Shown here: positions 18,429 through 27,087 of the stretch, piece by piece | How positions within the stretch are numbered: the first letter of the stretch is position 1 | How the letters are laid out: each line of letters opens with the position of its first letter | Origin: an uncultured Lachnospiraceae bacterium | GTDB lineage: Bacteria > Bacillota > Clostridia > Lachnospirales > Lachnospiraceae | Assembly (NCBI GenBank): GCA_947164865.1 | Contig: CAMUYA010000001.1 | Span: forward strand, 122,346 to 186,345 | DNA: 64,000 bases | Direction of reading: 5' to 3' | Program-made: the position numbers and the translations under genes | Notes under the pieces: generated by a model | Databases searched by the model: none | What the model was told of the DNA's origin: nothing | The model's input: the letters and a program-made list of their open reading frames with translations, nothing else

Positions 18429-18444
18429 GTTAGTCCTCGCTAAC
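18429..18444. promoter_or_regulatory. operator-like palindrome 2 (around transcription start)
   Basis: GTTAGTCCTCGCTAAC, perfect 5-bp arms with a 6-bp centre. It lies 9 bp downstream of the -10 box, covering the expected transcription start. Centre-to-centre distance to palindrome 3 is 30 bp, close to three helical turns. Confidence 0.75.
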
Positions 18445-18452
18445 TAAAGAGT

Positions 18453-18481
18453 ATTATAGTTAGAGGGAGCTAACTTGTCAA
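18453..18481 (-). promoter_or_regulatory. consensus promoter of the ABC-feoA-feoB operon
   Basis: On the minus strand TTGACA (18481-18476), exactly 17 bp, then TATAAT (18458-18453): a perfect housekeeping-sigma promoter. The spacer contains palindrome 3. A promoter this strong next to three operators points to control by a repressor. Confidence 0.88.
18459..18474. promoter_or_regulatory. operator-like palindrome 3 (in promoter spacer)
   Basis: GTTAGAGGGAGCTAAC with 5-bp arms and a 6-bp centre fills 16 of the 17 bases between the -35 and -10 boxes. Bound protein would exclude RNA polymerase. No TetR, MarR or DtxR-type regulator gene is found nearby. Confidence 0.78.
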
Positions 18482-18527
18482 GAATTATTTATCATTTTTT
18501 TGTTCTCGCAGATCCTGTTGATTTACG

Positions 18528-19058
18528 CTACTGAATATAGACGATCGCCGTCTTTTTGAATGAAGATATTATGCGTACGACAGATGAATAGACAAGTCCA
18601 AAAGCGTAGATATATGTGGCGGTATTTCCGTATCGCATGAACACCAGGCAGCTCGCTGCGATCAGCAGGTCCATGATCCCATGGCTTAATTTAAGCCTGT
18701 ATGAAGATCCGTTTTTCTTTGCTTCAAACGCCCGTAGCACATCCACTCCCCCGGAAAATGCATGAATCGCAACAAGATAAAGAAGCACAAATATACGCGG
18801 AACATCATAGAGAGACATGGTAAACAGTCCGATCTCAAGTATTATCACGCCTCTGTAAAGAGAGCGCTTACCACCCACCATATGGATTGCCATGGTAAAG
18901 TAATATACGATCTCTTTTACTCCGATAACGGTAAGTCCAATACTGAGTATCGCTATTACCACATAAAATCCCTCTTTGGGGATGATAAAAAGGATCACTG
19001 CCAGAAGTATCGTGATAAGCCCCAGTATAATTTTTCCCACTCGCTGAAATTTACTCAT
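18528..19058 (-). CDS. DUF308/HdeD-like membrane protein
   Basis: 176 residues with about six closely spaced hydrophobic helices and short loops, resembling the paired-helix repeats of HdeD/DUF308 proteins. The function of the family is poorly known; HdeD of enterobacteria is linked to acid resistance. Its start overlaps the 3' end of the DUF6765 gene by 8 bp, so it is probably translated from the same mRNA. It ends about 45 bp upstream of the metal-operon promoter. Confidence 0.7.
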   Translation of the reverse strand: MSKFQRVGKIILGLITILLAVILFIIPKEGFYVVIAILSIGLTVIGVKEIVYYFTMAIHMVGGKRSLYRGVIILEIGLFTMSLYDVPRIFVLLYLVAIHAFSGGVDVLRAFEAKKNGSSYRLKLSHGIMDLLIAASCLVFMRYGNTATYIYAFGLVYSSVVRIISSFKKTAIVYIQ

Positions 19059-20154
19059 TTACGCGCTCCTTTTTCTGCGCTACGGAATACCCGGCAAGTC
19101 TGTTTCCGGAAGCGTATATCCTGTTTGTCACCATGCTCTTTTGAGCAAGCGCCGCCTTGAAAAACCGCCCGAGAAAAGTTTCTTTTTTCTCTTCCTCCGG
19201 TGCGTTCATATACTCATCTATATATGTCTCAACAGAAAAATCCGGAATGGTCCGTCCGGAAAGCGACTCGCCGAAAGCCTTCCAGTCATCGGATGCGGAT
19301 ATCTGCCTTTTATTAATTATCCTGCGGATCTCATCGCTGTATTCATCGGCTTTGGTGCCTTCATAACAGCCCGTCAGAAATGCCGGGATATCTCCCCTTA
19401 AGTACATCATGGCATGGACCATCTGGCGGAAAGCGTTGTAATAATCGCCCGGATTATCCTTGATGATCTCTCTGTATCCGCCCCATGCCGGAAGATATTT
19501 GTAGCGTATATAACTGTAATCCGGGAGATGCCCCGCTCTACCGTGGCCGAGGTTCATTATGGAATTTTCGCTACTCTGGAAAATACTTGCGGTGTATATT
19601 CCGTTTTCCACGTCATCGGGGGATGTTGTATGTCTGAATCTGATCTGTTTTTCGCTTCCGTCAGGGAAGATCTCATAGAAATGAGATTCCGTATTGTTGA
19701 TAACGAGCGATGGCGTGCCGGCAAAATACATATGCGCCCATGTATCGGCCAAAACATGCATTGCGAGCCCTGCCGCCTGAAGCGATGAACCTTTGGCAAG
19801 GGCTACGGTATCCTCTGTAAGCTTTCCGTTGGGGCCGCATATCAGTCTGTATTTGCGCAGGTAGCGCTTTGATGTATGCGGCTTTTCAGCATAAAGATCA
19901 TAGGGAAGAAAGTGAAACGAAGCCCATATCCTCGTTATATCCTGCAGGCCCACGGCATCCGTGGGAGCATCCATAAGCTCAAGCTGAAGCTGCGTGGTGG
20001 CAGCGTTTTGAGGTCCCTTTACCCTGGTCAAAAATGTGCGCGTGCACAAATCCACAAACTGCGCGCTGTAACAGATGACAGCACTCTCCTCGTGGTTATA
20101 GCCCGCCAGGATCGCGGCGGCATATGTGGCATAATAATGAAAATCTTCCTGCAT
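19051..20154 (-). CDS. DUF6765 family protein, zinc phospholipase C-like
   Basis: 367 residues, no signal peptide. The N-terminal DFHYYATYAAAILAGYNHEE and the later LADTWAHMYFAG stretch carry His/Asp residues arranged as in zinc-dependent phospholipase C-like helical folds. The family is widespread in Lachnospiraceae and of unknown function. A metal-dependent hydrolase role is inferred only from these residues. It overlaps the next gene by 8 bp and directly follows a membrane protein gene (stop and start adjacent), forming a three-gene unit 18528-20685. Confidence 0.65.
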   Translation of the reverse strand: MQEDFHYYATYAAAILAGYNHEESAVICYSAQFVDLCTRTFLTRVKGPQNAATTQLQLELMDAPTDAVGLQDITRIWASFHFLPYDLYAEKPHTSKRYLRKYRLICGPNGKLTEDTVALAKGSSLQAAGLAMHVLADTWAHMYFAGTPSLVINNTESHFYEIFPDGSEKQIRFRHTTSPDDVENGIYTASIFQSSENSIMNLGHGRAGHLPDYSYIRYKYLPAWGGYREIIKDNPGDYYNAFRQMVHAMMYLRGDIPAFLTGCYEGTKADEYSDEIRRIINKRQISASDDWKAFGESLSGRTIPDFSVETYIDEYMNAPEEEKKETFLGRFFKAALAQKSMVTNRIYASGNRLAGYSVAQKKERVNE

Positions 20155-20685
20155 CTACTTATCCCCCGCTTCACCGACCCTGCTCAGTCTGCGCACCTTA
20201 AAGGAAGAGATCAAAAGGTCGATAAGCGCAGCCCCCAAAGTCAGGTCCAGAATAATACCCGCAAAAGCGGTATCGAAAGATACTCCCTGCATGGTTCCAA
20301 TAGAAGATACAACGATGGACGCAGCCGAAAACACAATGGAAACCACGGTTACGATCAAAAGAAGGACACTTATCACAAGATAACCCACGCCCTTCTTTTT
20401 GCCTTTTCCCACCGCTACGGCGCTGACCCCGGCATATATCTGCATATATATGATAACAGCAAACACCACGACAGTAAAAAAGACCTCAAAAAAGAAAAGA
20501 GGCTTATCGTCGGTGTGATAGGTATTTGCAAGGTCCAATGTGTAAGTGCTTTTTAATAACAATGACATTACGACCTTGGCAATATCCCACACGCAGAAAG
20601 CCACAACTGCCCGTCCGCTTGTTATCAGATTTTTCCTGTATTTAAGGAGTTTTATTTCGTTTTCTGTCTGATCTGTATTAAACAT
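20155..20685 (-). CDS. hypothetical membrane protein, four helices
   Basis: 176 residues, not recognised. Four hydrophobic segments lie at about 25-45, 68-88, 100-125 and 140-160, with a basic cytoplasmic tail (KVRRLSRVGEAG). It starts with a charged stretch (MFNTDQTENEIKLLKYRKN). Its stop abuts the start of the DUF6765 gene, so the two are likely coupled. No motif suggests an enzymatic role. Confidence 0.6.
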   Translation of the reverse strand: MFNTDQTENEIKLLKYRKNLITSGRAVVAFCVWDIAKVVMSLLLKSTYTLDLANTYHTDDKPLFFFEVFFTVVVFAVIIYMQIYAGVSAVAVGKGKKKGVGYLVISVLLLIVTVVSIVFSAASIVVSSIGTMQGVSFDTAFAGIILDLTLGAALIDLLISSFKVRRLSRVGEAGDK

Positions 20686-20712
20686 AAACGTTTCTCCCGC
20701 AAATAGATCACT

Positions 20713-20862
20713 TTAACTCTCGCTTTGTATTCCCGCCATTCTGGAAAGCACCTTGGGCGCAACCAGATTAACGCCCGTCAGCGCAAGCGTTGATAGTATG
20801 GCGATGATGTAAAGTGCCTTGTATCTGATGGCTTCTTTGCTGAGCCTGAGCAGCATTCCCAT
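20713..20862 (-). pseudogene. 49-residue N-terminal remnant of an ABC exporter (permease-ATPase)
   Basis: A short open frame begins with an ATG 7 nt behind a strong AGGAGG and encodes MGMLLRLSKEAIRYKALY, one hydrophobic helix and APKVLSRMAG, then stops. This matches the beginning of the first membrane helix of fused ABC exporters of the type found in Lachnospiraceae. Nothing of the remaining helices or ATPase follows; the next gene starts about 28 bp on. The Shine-Dalgarno and frame are intact, so it could still be translated as a small membrane peptide. The remnant interpretation is inferred from remembered family sequences. Confidence 0.5.
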
Positions 20863-20895
20863 AGATGTCCTCCTATCCCTTATGCCGGGAAGTGT

Positions 20896-21546
20896 TTAGG
20901 TCCAGACAAACTCCGCATTACCGGCTTCAAGTCCGTCGATAAGGATGTTCTGCCCGGTGCAGAAACGATTGGTCACTGTCATAAAATACGCCCAGTCTGC
21001 CGCTTCCGATACTCTCATCCAGCGCTTAAGCGGAGTGAGTTCCATTATACGGTTCCATAATTTTTCGTCATTCATTACCGGCGCGTTAAGCTCTGTTTCA
21101 ACTCCCCCGAAATCAAGACTGTTACAGGTGGCTCCGTACTTTGCTATCCGCAGTGCCACATTCTTGGCATAGGTGGTCACGCCGCCTTTACTTGCCGCAT
21201 ATTCCGGGAATTCCGAGCCTGTCTGTGCGCTGGCGGAACCTATCATCAGCACCGACTTTATCCCTTCATGGATACCGTAGCGCTCCGTAACGGAGATGGT
21301 TCCTTTCAGGTTAACCCCTATATCGTCCCCGTTCTGCACCCCTGCGTTATTTATTAAAATATCTACGGGCGGCAGATCCGGATAGGCTTCTTTATCTCTG
21401 ATATCAACTATATAATGCTTATAACTTTTATGCTCTATGGTTGCTGGATTTATATCGAAGCCCGTCACTTCATGGCCTTCCGCCAGAAACTTTTCGGCTA
21501 TGCCCTTACCTATCCCACTTGAGCTTCCTGTCACCAATATTTTCAT
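20896..21546 (-). CDS. short-chain dehydrogenase/reductase (SDR)
   Basis: 216 residues from the chosen ATG. A glycine-rich NAD(P)-binding motif TGSSSGIGKGIA (7-18) opens the Rossmann fold; LINNAGVQ and the catalytic YAASKGG (Tyr-x3-Lys) follow, with Ser in GSASAQ. The substrate is unknown. The start at 21546 has AAGGAAA upstream; the frame is open further upstream but that part overlaps the transporter gene. The first 41 bp overlap the end of the VUT transporter gene, an unusually long overlap that suggests translational coupling. Confidence 0.87.
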   Translation of the reverse strand: MKILVTGSSSGIGKGIAEKFLAEGHEVTGFDINPATIEHKSYKHYIVDIRDKEAYPDLPPVDILINNAGVQNGDDIGVNLKGTISVTERYGIHEGIKSVLMIGSASAQTGSEFPEYAASKGGVTTYAKNVALRIAKYGATCNSLDFGGVETELNAPVMNDEKLWNRIMELTPLKRWMRVSEAADWAYFMTVTNRFCTGQNILIDGLEAGNAEFVWT

Positions 21547-22342
21547 AAGATTTTTCCTTTTCCGCAACAAAGGCAAAATATGCCGCTCCGACTCCGTCTT
21601 TTTCCCAGTTCTTTGTAACCGCATATCCTATGGGTGAGAACACCACTTCGAACAAGAGCTCGGCAGCCGCACCTGTAACGGCGCAGATAAAGCATTGCAG
21701 AAGCGAGAGCCCAAATAATGTGTGACTGACAACAAGTGCAAATACGAGGTTGTCCACAAACTGTCCGATAAAGGTGGAAACATAGCTTCTTACCGCAAAG
21801 GTACCGAAGTTCTTTTTCTTTCCTTTGGTTTCACCTTCAACAACTTTCCTAGATCCAGCCACATTCCCCTCAACACCCTTTCCGATAAAATAATTGAGGA
21901 AATTGTTGACCGCCGCGGAACTTAAAAATGCAACCGAGCTTCCGAATACTACAAACCAGTTGCCGCTTATAGTGTTATCGAGAGCGTTATTGATGATCTC
22001 CTCCGAACCCGGCACATAGGACTCGCCCCATATTCCCGGAAGCTTGCCGCAGAAGAAAAGCATAAGCGCCACAAACACATTTCCGATCAGCCCCACAACC
22101 GAAAGAATGGTGGCTGCGCGCGGTCCGAAATGCCTTGTGATCACATCCATTGTAAGAAAAACTGCCCACGATACGAAAAATCCGCAGTCCAGCAATAAAT
22201 AATCTATATTGAGTGGCACCAGCTTATTAGCCAGCAGATTCATTGTAACAAGTGCGACGATATATGCCGCAACGACAGGCGAAGGAATACTGCGCAGGAG
22301 CAGCCTGGTCTCCTGTGCAAGACTGATAATACGCGATTTCAT
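21506..22342 (-). CDS. VUT-family (YhhQ-like) vitamin/queuosine-precursor transporter
   Basis: 278 residues from the ATG at 22342, which has AAGGAG 8 nt upstream. About six membrane helices with typical family features: DCGFFVSWAVFLTMDVITRHFG early and SYVSTFIGQFVDNLVFAL late. Such transporters carry queuosine precursors (preQ0/preQ1) or related vitamins into the cell. The C-terminal tail overlaps the SDR start. A longer frame upstream begins at a TTG inside a hairpin repeat and is not credible. The repeat element at 22404-22507 lies in this gene's leader. Confidence 0.8.
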   Translation of the reverse strand: MKSRIISLAQETRLLLRSIPSPVVAAYIVALVTMNLLANKLVPLNIDYLLLDCGFFVSWAVFLTMDVITRHFGPRAATILSVVGLIGNVFVALMLFFCGKLPGIWGESYVPGSEEIINNALDNTISGNWFVVFGSSVAFLSSAAVNNFLNYFIGKGVEGNVAGSRKVVEGETKGKKKNFGTFAVRSYVSTFIGQFVDNLVFALVVSHTLFGLSLLQCFICAVTGAAAELLFEVVFSPIGYAVTKNWEKDGVGAAYFAFVAEKEKSYENIGDRKLKWDR

Positions 22343-22403
22343 TGTTTTCTCCTTGGTTTTATTATTTAAAGAGGAGGATTTAGAGCCCGAACTCCTCTTA
22401 GAA

Positions 22404-22507
22404 ATCTGCATAGCGTACTTTGCTATGCAGATGGACAATCGCGATGCCCTAACGCGTTGTCCATAGCGAAGCCATTTCGCAAAGCGTTGTGTACTTTACA
22501 ACGCTTT
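22404..22507 (-). repeat. three-hairpin composite repeat, copy A
   Basis: Read on the minus strand: hairpin 1 (22507-22481), 10-bp stem AAAGCGTTGT with loop AAAGTAC; a 15-nt linker ending ATGGCTTCGC; hairpin 2 (22464-22431), stem ATGGACAA plus CGCG with one bulge and loop TTAGGGCAT; hairpin 3 (22432-22404), 11-bp stem ATCTGCATAGC with loop AAAGTAC. Degenerate AAGTAC-type sequences continue to about 22555. It fills most of the gap between the XRE regulator and the VUT transporter gene. Confidence 0.85.
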
Positions 22508-22563
22508 GTACTTCACTCGCACCCTACTATAAGCGATCGGCATCATGTACTTTGCCAACCCAC

Positions 22564-23040
22564 TTACATTACTCCATCCGCTATGGCCTTGTCAACCCAC
22601 AATTTCAGCGACTGCGCCATCAGCGATATCTTATCCAGCTGCGCCCTTATTGCTTCAAAGTCCTCAACCTCATCATCGTCAACATGCCCGTTTGATGTGA
22701 TCTCGATAAGGCGGTCCTTATACTTCTCCACCGTATTCAGTGAAGAAAGCATTGCCAGCGTAATTTCCGCAAGGCTTTTATACTCCAGCTCCGGCACATT
22801 CTCCTGCCCTATGGGGCACTCGTGTGAACAGAAATAATTACACAGATGCGGTGCCTTGTAAGCCTTAGCCATAAGCAGAATCTCGTCGGGATGCGGAAGC
22901 GACTTTTCACTCTCGATCTTCTCTATCCTGTCATCCGACACATACTGCATCAGCTCGCTCGCTGCTTCCCTCGTAAGGTTCTGCGCTTCGCGTGCGAGCT
23001 GATATTCATTTTTGTTTTCCCTAGTTGAACGTTTTCCCAT
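22564..23040 (-). CDS. XRE-family helix-turn-helix protein
   Basis: 158 residues. The first 70 residues resemble a lambda-repressor-like helix-turn-helix (YQLAREAQNLTREAASELM, then IEKIESEKSLPHPDEILLMA). Next comes a Cys-containing segment (CNYFCSHECPIG), which might bind metal or sense redox, and a helical C-terminus. Related proteins occur widely in Lachnospiraceae; targets are unknown. The start codon lies 3 bp from the stop of the lipoprotein gene upstream, so the two are coupled. Repeat copy A lies immediately downstream. Confidence 0.7.
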   Translation of the reverse strand: MGKRSTRENKNEYQLAREAQNLTREAASELMQYVSDDRIEKIESEKSLPHPDEILLMAKAYKAPHLCNYFCSHECPIGQENVPELEYKSLAEITLAMLSSLNTVEKYKDRLIEITSNGHVDDDEVEDFEAIRAQLDKISLMAQSLKLWVDKAIADGVM

Positions 23041-23043
23041 TTA

Positions 23044-24390
23044 TCATCCAAATGGCCAGAAGTAAATATACTCTTCGCCGAAATCCAATCCTATCACATC
23101 CAGTGTGGATCCTCCATCGCTGAAAGTGAAAGTATAGAACTGCAGAACGGAATTCATCTCATAATCGCCATTCTTCATTTTGGCGTATGCATAGAAGGAC
23201 GGCTCCTCGTCAAAAGTGATCTCCGTTATTGTCCAGTCTTCCGTTCCGTTATATCCATAATAGTAGAAGCTTCCGCCACCCTCTGTGTCAAAATACAGGG
23301 TATGTGTCTGGAAATCATCATCTGACTGATAATCATAGTATGTATTCATTTCATAAACATAAGTTTCGAAAGCACAATACTGGCAATTCTCAAGATCTTC
23401 CTTGGAAACTGTCTTTGTAGTCAGTTCGCCGTTTTGGTCGATCCAGTCACTGCCTTTTCCGTCTTCACCGGCCCCCTGAGAATATTCATTCCGATAGTAC
23501 TCATCGAAACTATCGTATTCACCATGCTTTCTCCACGACTCTTCCAGGAGATCGTACAGACCATCCTCCCCGGTCTCATTAGCATATATCGAGCAAATGA
23601 CCATTACTTTTATTTCCGCATCGGGGTAAGTTTCTTTGATATATTTTTCTTCGTAAGCGTTAAACTCCTCCCAGTCTTCAAGATAGTTTCCATTTTTGTC
23701 AACAAAATACTGGGTTGTAACGGTTCCGTTCTCGTCATATGAAGTGTTGGCAGATGCTATATACTCACAAGTGATCTTGCCGTCCTTCATCGTCACGAAA
23801 TCCATATTTACACTGTAAGCTGAACCGCCATCCATTCTCAGCCCGTCCTTCATGATATATCCGAGAATGTTACCATCCTGATCTTTTGCAAGGGTGAATA
23901 CCTCTCCCCACTCAATATCAGGCATTGATTCGCCTTCCATGATGTTATTCTCAACATATTTTAATCCCGTTCCGGCCTCATCAACTTCATACATAGAAAA
24001 TGATGAAAAATTAGATTCACCATAGGCTTCTGTAGCTATAATTTCGAGCCTGCCGTTTGCGTCAAGATCCGACACGGCATAAAAGATATTCCAGCCCTCA
24101 TCGATATGCCCGCTGAACATCCACTTGTCTCTGTTATCCCATATAAGCTGAAGCTGATCTTCATCAGATAAGGATGCTCCCAGACCGGAAAGCGGGGGAA
24201 GCTCACTGACATCAGGAAGTTCATTTAAGGGCTTATCCTCTTCTGAAACCGGGGTTTCCGGAAGTTCTGTGCTCACAGGCTTATCATCACTGTCTGATTT
24301 ACTGTTTATGGGACCTGCGTTCCCGCCGGAAGCACACCCGCACAATAAAAGAGCAGCCACAACAATTGCAGTTACAGTTTTTTTTCTCAT
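23044..24390 (-). CDS. hypothetical secreted lipoprotein
   Basis: 448 residues. The signal sequence ends in LLCGC with Cys19 as the lipidation site, followed by a Ser/Pro/Glu tether (about 20-75) and a globular acidic domain rich in Tyr, Asp and Gly. Phrases such as YAVSDLDANGRLEIIA resemble EF-hand-like or FG-GAP-type 'D-x-D-x-NG' loops and suggest calcium binding. I do not recognise a defined family. GGAGGAG lies upstream of the ATG. It is cotranscribed with the XRE gene 3 bp downstream. Confidence 0.65.
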   Translation of the reverse strand: MRKKTVTAIVVAALLLCGCASGGNAGPINSKSDSDDKPVSTELPETPVSEEDKPLNELPDVSELPPLSGLGASLSDEDQLQLIWDNRDKWMFSGHIDEGWNIFYAVSDLDANGRLEIIATEAYGESNFSSFSMYEVDEAGTGLKYVENNIMEGESMPDIEWGEVFTLAKDQDGNILGYIMKDGLRMDGGSAYSVNMDFVTMKDGKITCEYIASANTSYDENGTVTTQYFVDKNGNYLEDWEEFNAYEEKYIKETYPDAEIKVMVICSIYANETGEDGLYDLLEESWRKHGEYDSFDEYYRNEYSQGAGEDGKGSDWIDQNGELTTKTVSKEDLENCQYCAFETYVYEMNTYYDYQSDDDFQTHTLYFDTEGGGSFYYYGYNGTEDWTITEITFDEEPSFYAYAKMKNGDYEMNSVLQFYTFTFSDGGSTLDVIGLDFGEEYIYFWPFG

Positions 24391-24520
24391 AACACTCCTC
24401 CGAAACCAGACACAGCTATGTCTTGCGTCCTTAGACTATTTGTGTGATGCCGTATACTCTTACCTTTGATCACTTATCATGGCATTTGATACAGCGCATA
24501 CATTTTAAGAATACCCTTAT

Positions 24521-26902
24521 CTACAGCTTTCTGTCAATAAGATTGAGCCTCAGCGCGTTGCTCACCACAAAGAAGCTGGAAAGGCTCATGGCTGCAGCGG
24601 CGATCATTGGATTAAGACTCCATCCGAAGAGCTTAACAAACACTCCCGCAGCAAGCGGAATACATAATGCATTGTAGAAGAAAGCCCAGAAAAGGTTCTC
24701 TTTTATATTTCTGAGCGTGGCCCTGCCAAGCTTTACTGTAGCAGGTACGGCTTTGAGCGAGTCGGACATGAGCACGATATCCGCGGAGTCGATCGCGACA
24801 TCTGTTCCTGCACCGATAGCGATACCTACATCAGCTGTAGTAAGCGCTGGAGCATCATTTATCCCATCGCCGACCATCGCCGTTCTCCCCTGCTCTTTAA
24901 GGCTTCTTATCACCTGCTCCTTATCACCGGGGAGCACGCCGGATATCACTTCATCTATACCCACTTTTGCTCCGACGGCACGTGCTGTCTTTTCGTTATC
25001 GCCGGTAAGCATTACCACTCTGGTTCCTGTGGTCTTAAGCATGGCTATGGCCTCAGACGCATCCTCTTTTACGGCATCCGCTATTCCAAAGCATCCTATA
25101 ACGTTAATATTCTCTTTCCCGGTATCCGGACTTTTGCCTGCAAAGGCAAAAAATACCGGCGTCTTTCCTTCTTCCGAAAGCTTATCTGACATGTTCGGGA
25201 TATATCCGGTCATATCATCCGAACCGGTGTCCTGCCCGGAATCGGATGAAACTTCTTTTATCTTTTCTGAAATAAACTTCCCGCTTCCTCCGTATATCAC
25301 AGCCCCTGCAGGAATACTTCCCACATCATCAAGGATCATTCCCTTAACACCGTTTCCCGCAAGACTCTCGAATCCATCCGTTCCCGGATCCGAAGCTTTA
25401 TTGTCTTTTCCATAATTTACAATGGCTTTGGCTAACGGGTGCTCGCTCTTTTTTTCCAGTGAATATGCAACATTGAGTAATTCAGCAACGGAAAATCCGT
25501 CTTTGCAGAGCACATCCGTCACCTCCGGTACGCCCTTGGTCACCGTGCCTGTTTTGTCCAGCGCCACGATCCTTACCCTGCCCGCATTTTCCAATGCTGC
25601 CGCAGTTTTATAAAGGATGCCGTTTTTGGCACCTACTCCGTTTCCGACCATTATAGCCACCGGGGTGGCAAGACCCAGGGCACAGGGGCAGCTTATAACA
25701 AGCACAGATATAGCCCTTGCCAGAGAATATCCCACATCACCGCTTACAAGGAGCCAGACTATCAGAGTAATAAGTGCGATCAGCATTACCACCGGCACAA
25801 AGATTCCAGACACCTTATCTGCAATCTTTGCGATGGGAGCTTTAGTAAGGGCTGCGTCGCTGACCATTTTAATTATCTGTGAAAGGGTAGTATCTTCACC
25901 GACCTTAGTGGCAACACATCTTACAAAGCCGGATGTGTTTATAGTAGCGGAATAAACCTTATCACCTTCGCTTTTGTCAACCGGGATGCTCTCTCCGGTC
26001 AGGGCCGATTCGTTTACGGAGCAGCTTCCGTCTATTACTTCTCCGTCCACCGGTATGCTTTCTCCCGGCCTGACCACAAAAACCTCCCCGATCTTAACAT
26101 CTTCCGCAGGCACTCTTTTTTCCACACCGTTTCTGAGTACCGTGGCCATTTTGGGCGCCAGCTTCATCAGGCTCTTTAACGCATTTGTGGTCTTTCCCTT
26201 TGAATGGGATTCGAGAAGCTTTCCGACAGTGATAAGAACAAGGATCATAGCAGCGGATTCAAAATAAAACTCGTTCATGTACTCCGCTCCGGCTTCGCTT
26301 CCGCCGGCGGTCACCGCACCGCTCATCTTAAACAGCATCCAAAGGCTGTATATAAAGGAAGCGGACGAACCCAGAGCAACGAGGGTGTCCATGTTGGGAG
26401 CAGCGTGGAATGCTCCCTTAAATCCGCTTATAAAAAATTTCTGATTGATCACCATGACTGCCGCGGACAGAACAAGCTGGGTAAGCCCCATAGCGATATG
26501 GTTCCCTTCCATAAAGGGTGGCAGCGGGAATCCGAAAAGCATATGCCCCATTGAAAAATACATGAGAATAATGACAAGAGCTGCCGATACAATAAGCCTT
26601 ATCAGTATTCCCTTCGTCTCCTCGTTTCCAAAGCTGTCCGCATCTGTCCCCTGTGATAAAGAGGAGCCGGAGCCATTTCCTGTCTTGCCCTTATCAGTGG
26701 CACCACCCGAAAGCGAAGCGCCGTAACCCGCATCCTTAACAGCTTTGATGACTGCTTCGGGGGAAGCAGTTCCTTCCACATTCATTGAATTCGTAAGCAG
26801 GCTTACCACGCAGCTGTCCACACCATCCAAAGAGGCAACAGCCTTTTCCACTCTGGCCTGGCAGGCAGCGCAGCTCATACCCGTAACCTTATACTTTTCC
26901 AT
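24521..26902 (-). CDS. copA: copper-translocating P-type ATPase CopA
   Basis: 793 residues from the ATG at 26902 (AAGGAGAAAGG upstream). One N-terminal heavy-metal domain carries GMSCAAC (Cys11, Cys14). Eight membrane helices include the Cu+ site [11 protein letters not shown]; the cytosolic domains show DKTGTVTKG with the phosphorylated Asp, a His-Pro (SEHPLAKA) motif, TGDN and [10 protein letters not shown]. It exports Cu+ at the expense of ATP. The frame stays open upstream to 27151 through two copies of a hairpin repeat, but that extension is low complexity and lacks a ribosome-binding site. Confidence 0.93.
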   Translation of the reverse strand: MEKYKVTGMSCAACQARVEKAVASLDGVDSCVVSLLTNSMNVEGTASPEAVIKAVKDAGYGASLSGGATDKGKTGNGSGSSLSQGTDADSFGNEETKGILIRLIVSAALVIILMYFSMGHMLFGFPLPPFMEGNHIAMGLTQLVLSAAVMVINQKFFISGFKGAFHAAPNMDTLVALGSSASFIYSLWMLFKMSGAVTAGGSEAGAEYMNEFYFESAAMILVLITVGKLLESHSKGKTTNALKSLMKLAPKMATVLRNGVEKRVPAEDVKIGEVFVVRPGESIPVDGEVIDGSCSVNESALTGESIPVDKSEGDKVYSATINTSGFVRCVATKVGEDTTLSQIIKMVSDAALTKAPIAKIADKVSGIFVPVVMLIALITLIVWLLVSGDVGYSLARAISVLVISCPCALGLATPVAIMVGNGVGAKNGILYKTAAALENAGRVRIVALDKTGTVTKGVPEVTDVLCKDGFSVAELLNVAYSLEKKSEHPLAKAIVNYGKDNKASDPGTDGFESLAGNGVKGMILDDVGSIPAGAVIYGGSGKFISEKIKEVSSDSGQDTGSDDMTGYIPNMSDKLSEEGKTPVFFAFAGKSPDTGKENINVIGCFGIADAVKEDASEAIAMLKTTGTRVVMLTGDNEKTARAVGAKVGIDEVISGVLPGDKEQVIRSLKEQGRTAMVGDGINDAPALTTADVGIAIGAGTDVAIDSADIVLMSDSLKAVPATVKLGRATLRNIKENLFWAFFYNALCIPLAAGVFVKLFGWSLNPMIAAAAMSLSSFFVVSNALRLNLIDRKL

Positions 26903-26941
26903 ATATTTACCTTTCTCCTTAAGAACTTTAATAACCAACTT

Positions 26942-27045
26942 CAAAGTGCAGCAAAGTACGCTGCACTTTGCGCAATGGCTTCGCCTTCGACTGCGCATTG
27001 AGACATTGCGCAGTCGATCAACATCGCAAAATACGCGATGTTGAT
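26942..27045 (+). repeat. three-hairpin composite repeat, copy B
   Basis: Plus-strand order: hairpin 1 (26942-26970), 11-bp stem CAAAGTGCAGC, loop AAAGTAC; linker 26971-26986 containing AATGGCTTCGC; hairpin 2 (26987-27017), 11-bp stem TCGACTGCGCA, loop TTGAGACAT; hairpin 3 (27017-27045), 11-bp stem ATCAACATCGC, loop AAAATAC. It is 40 bp upstream of copA and antisense to it. Confidence 0.88.
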
Positions 27046-27087
27046 TGCTAATAGATGTTGATTTCTTACCGTAACTGTAGAGGAAAC

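Noticed and set aside
18395..18474. Classical DtxR/IdeR iron boxes
   Set aside because: The arms look alike, but the spacing between GTTAG and CTAAC is 6 bp instead of 1 bp, and outer conserved bases are missing; I only call them operator-like.
22343..22438. N-terminal extension of the VUT transporter
   Set aside because: It begins at a TTG inside repeat copy A; the ATG at 22342 has AAGGAG at good spacing.
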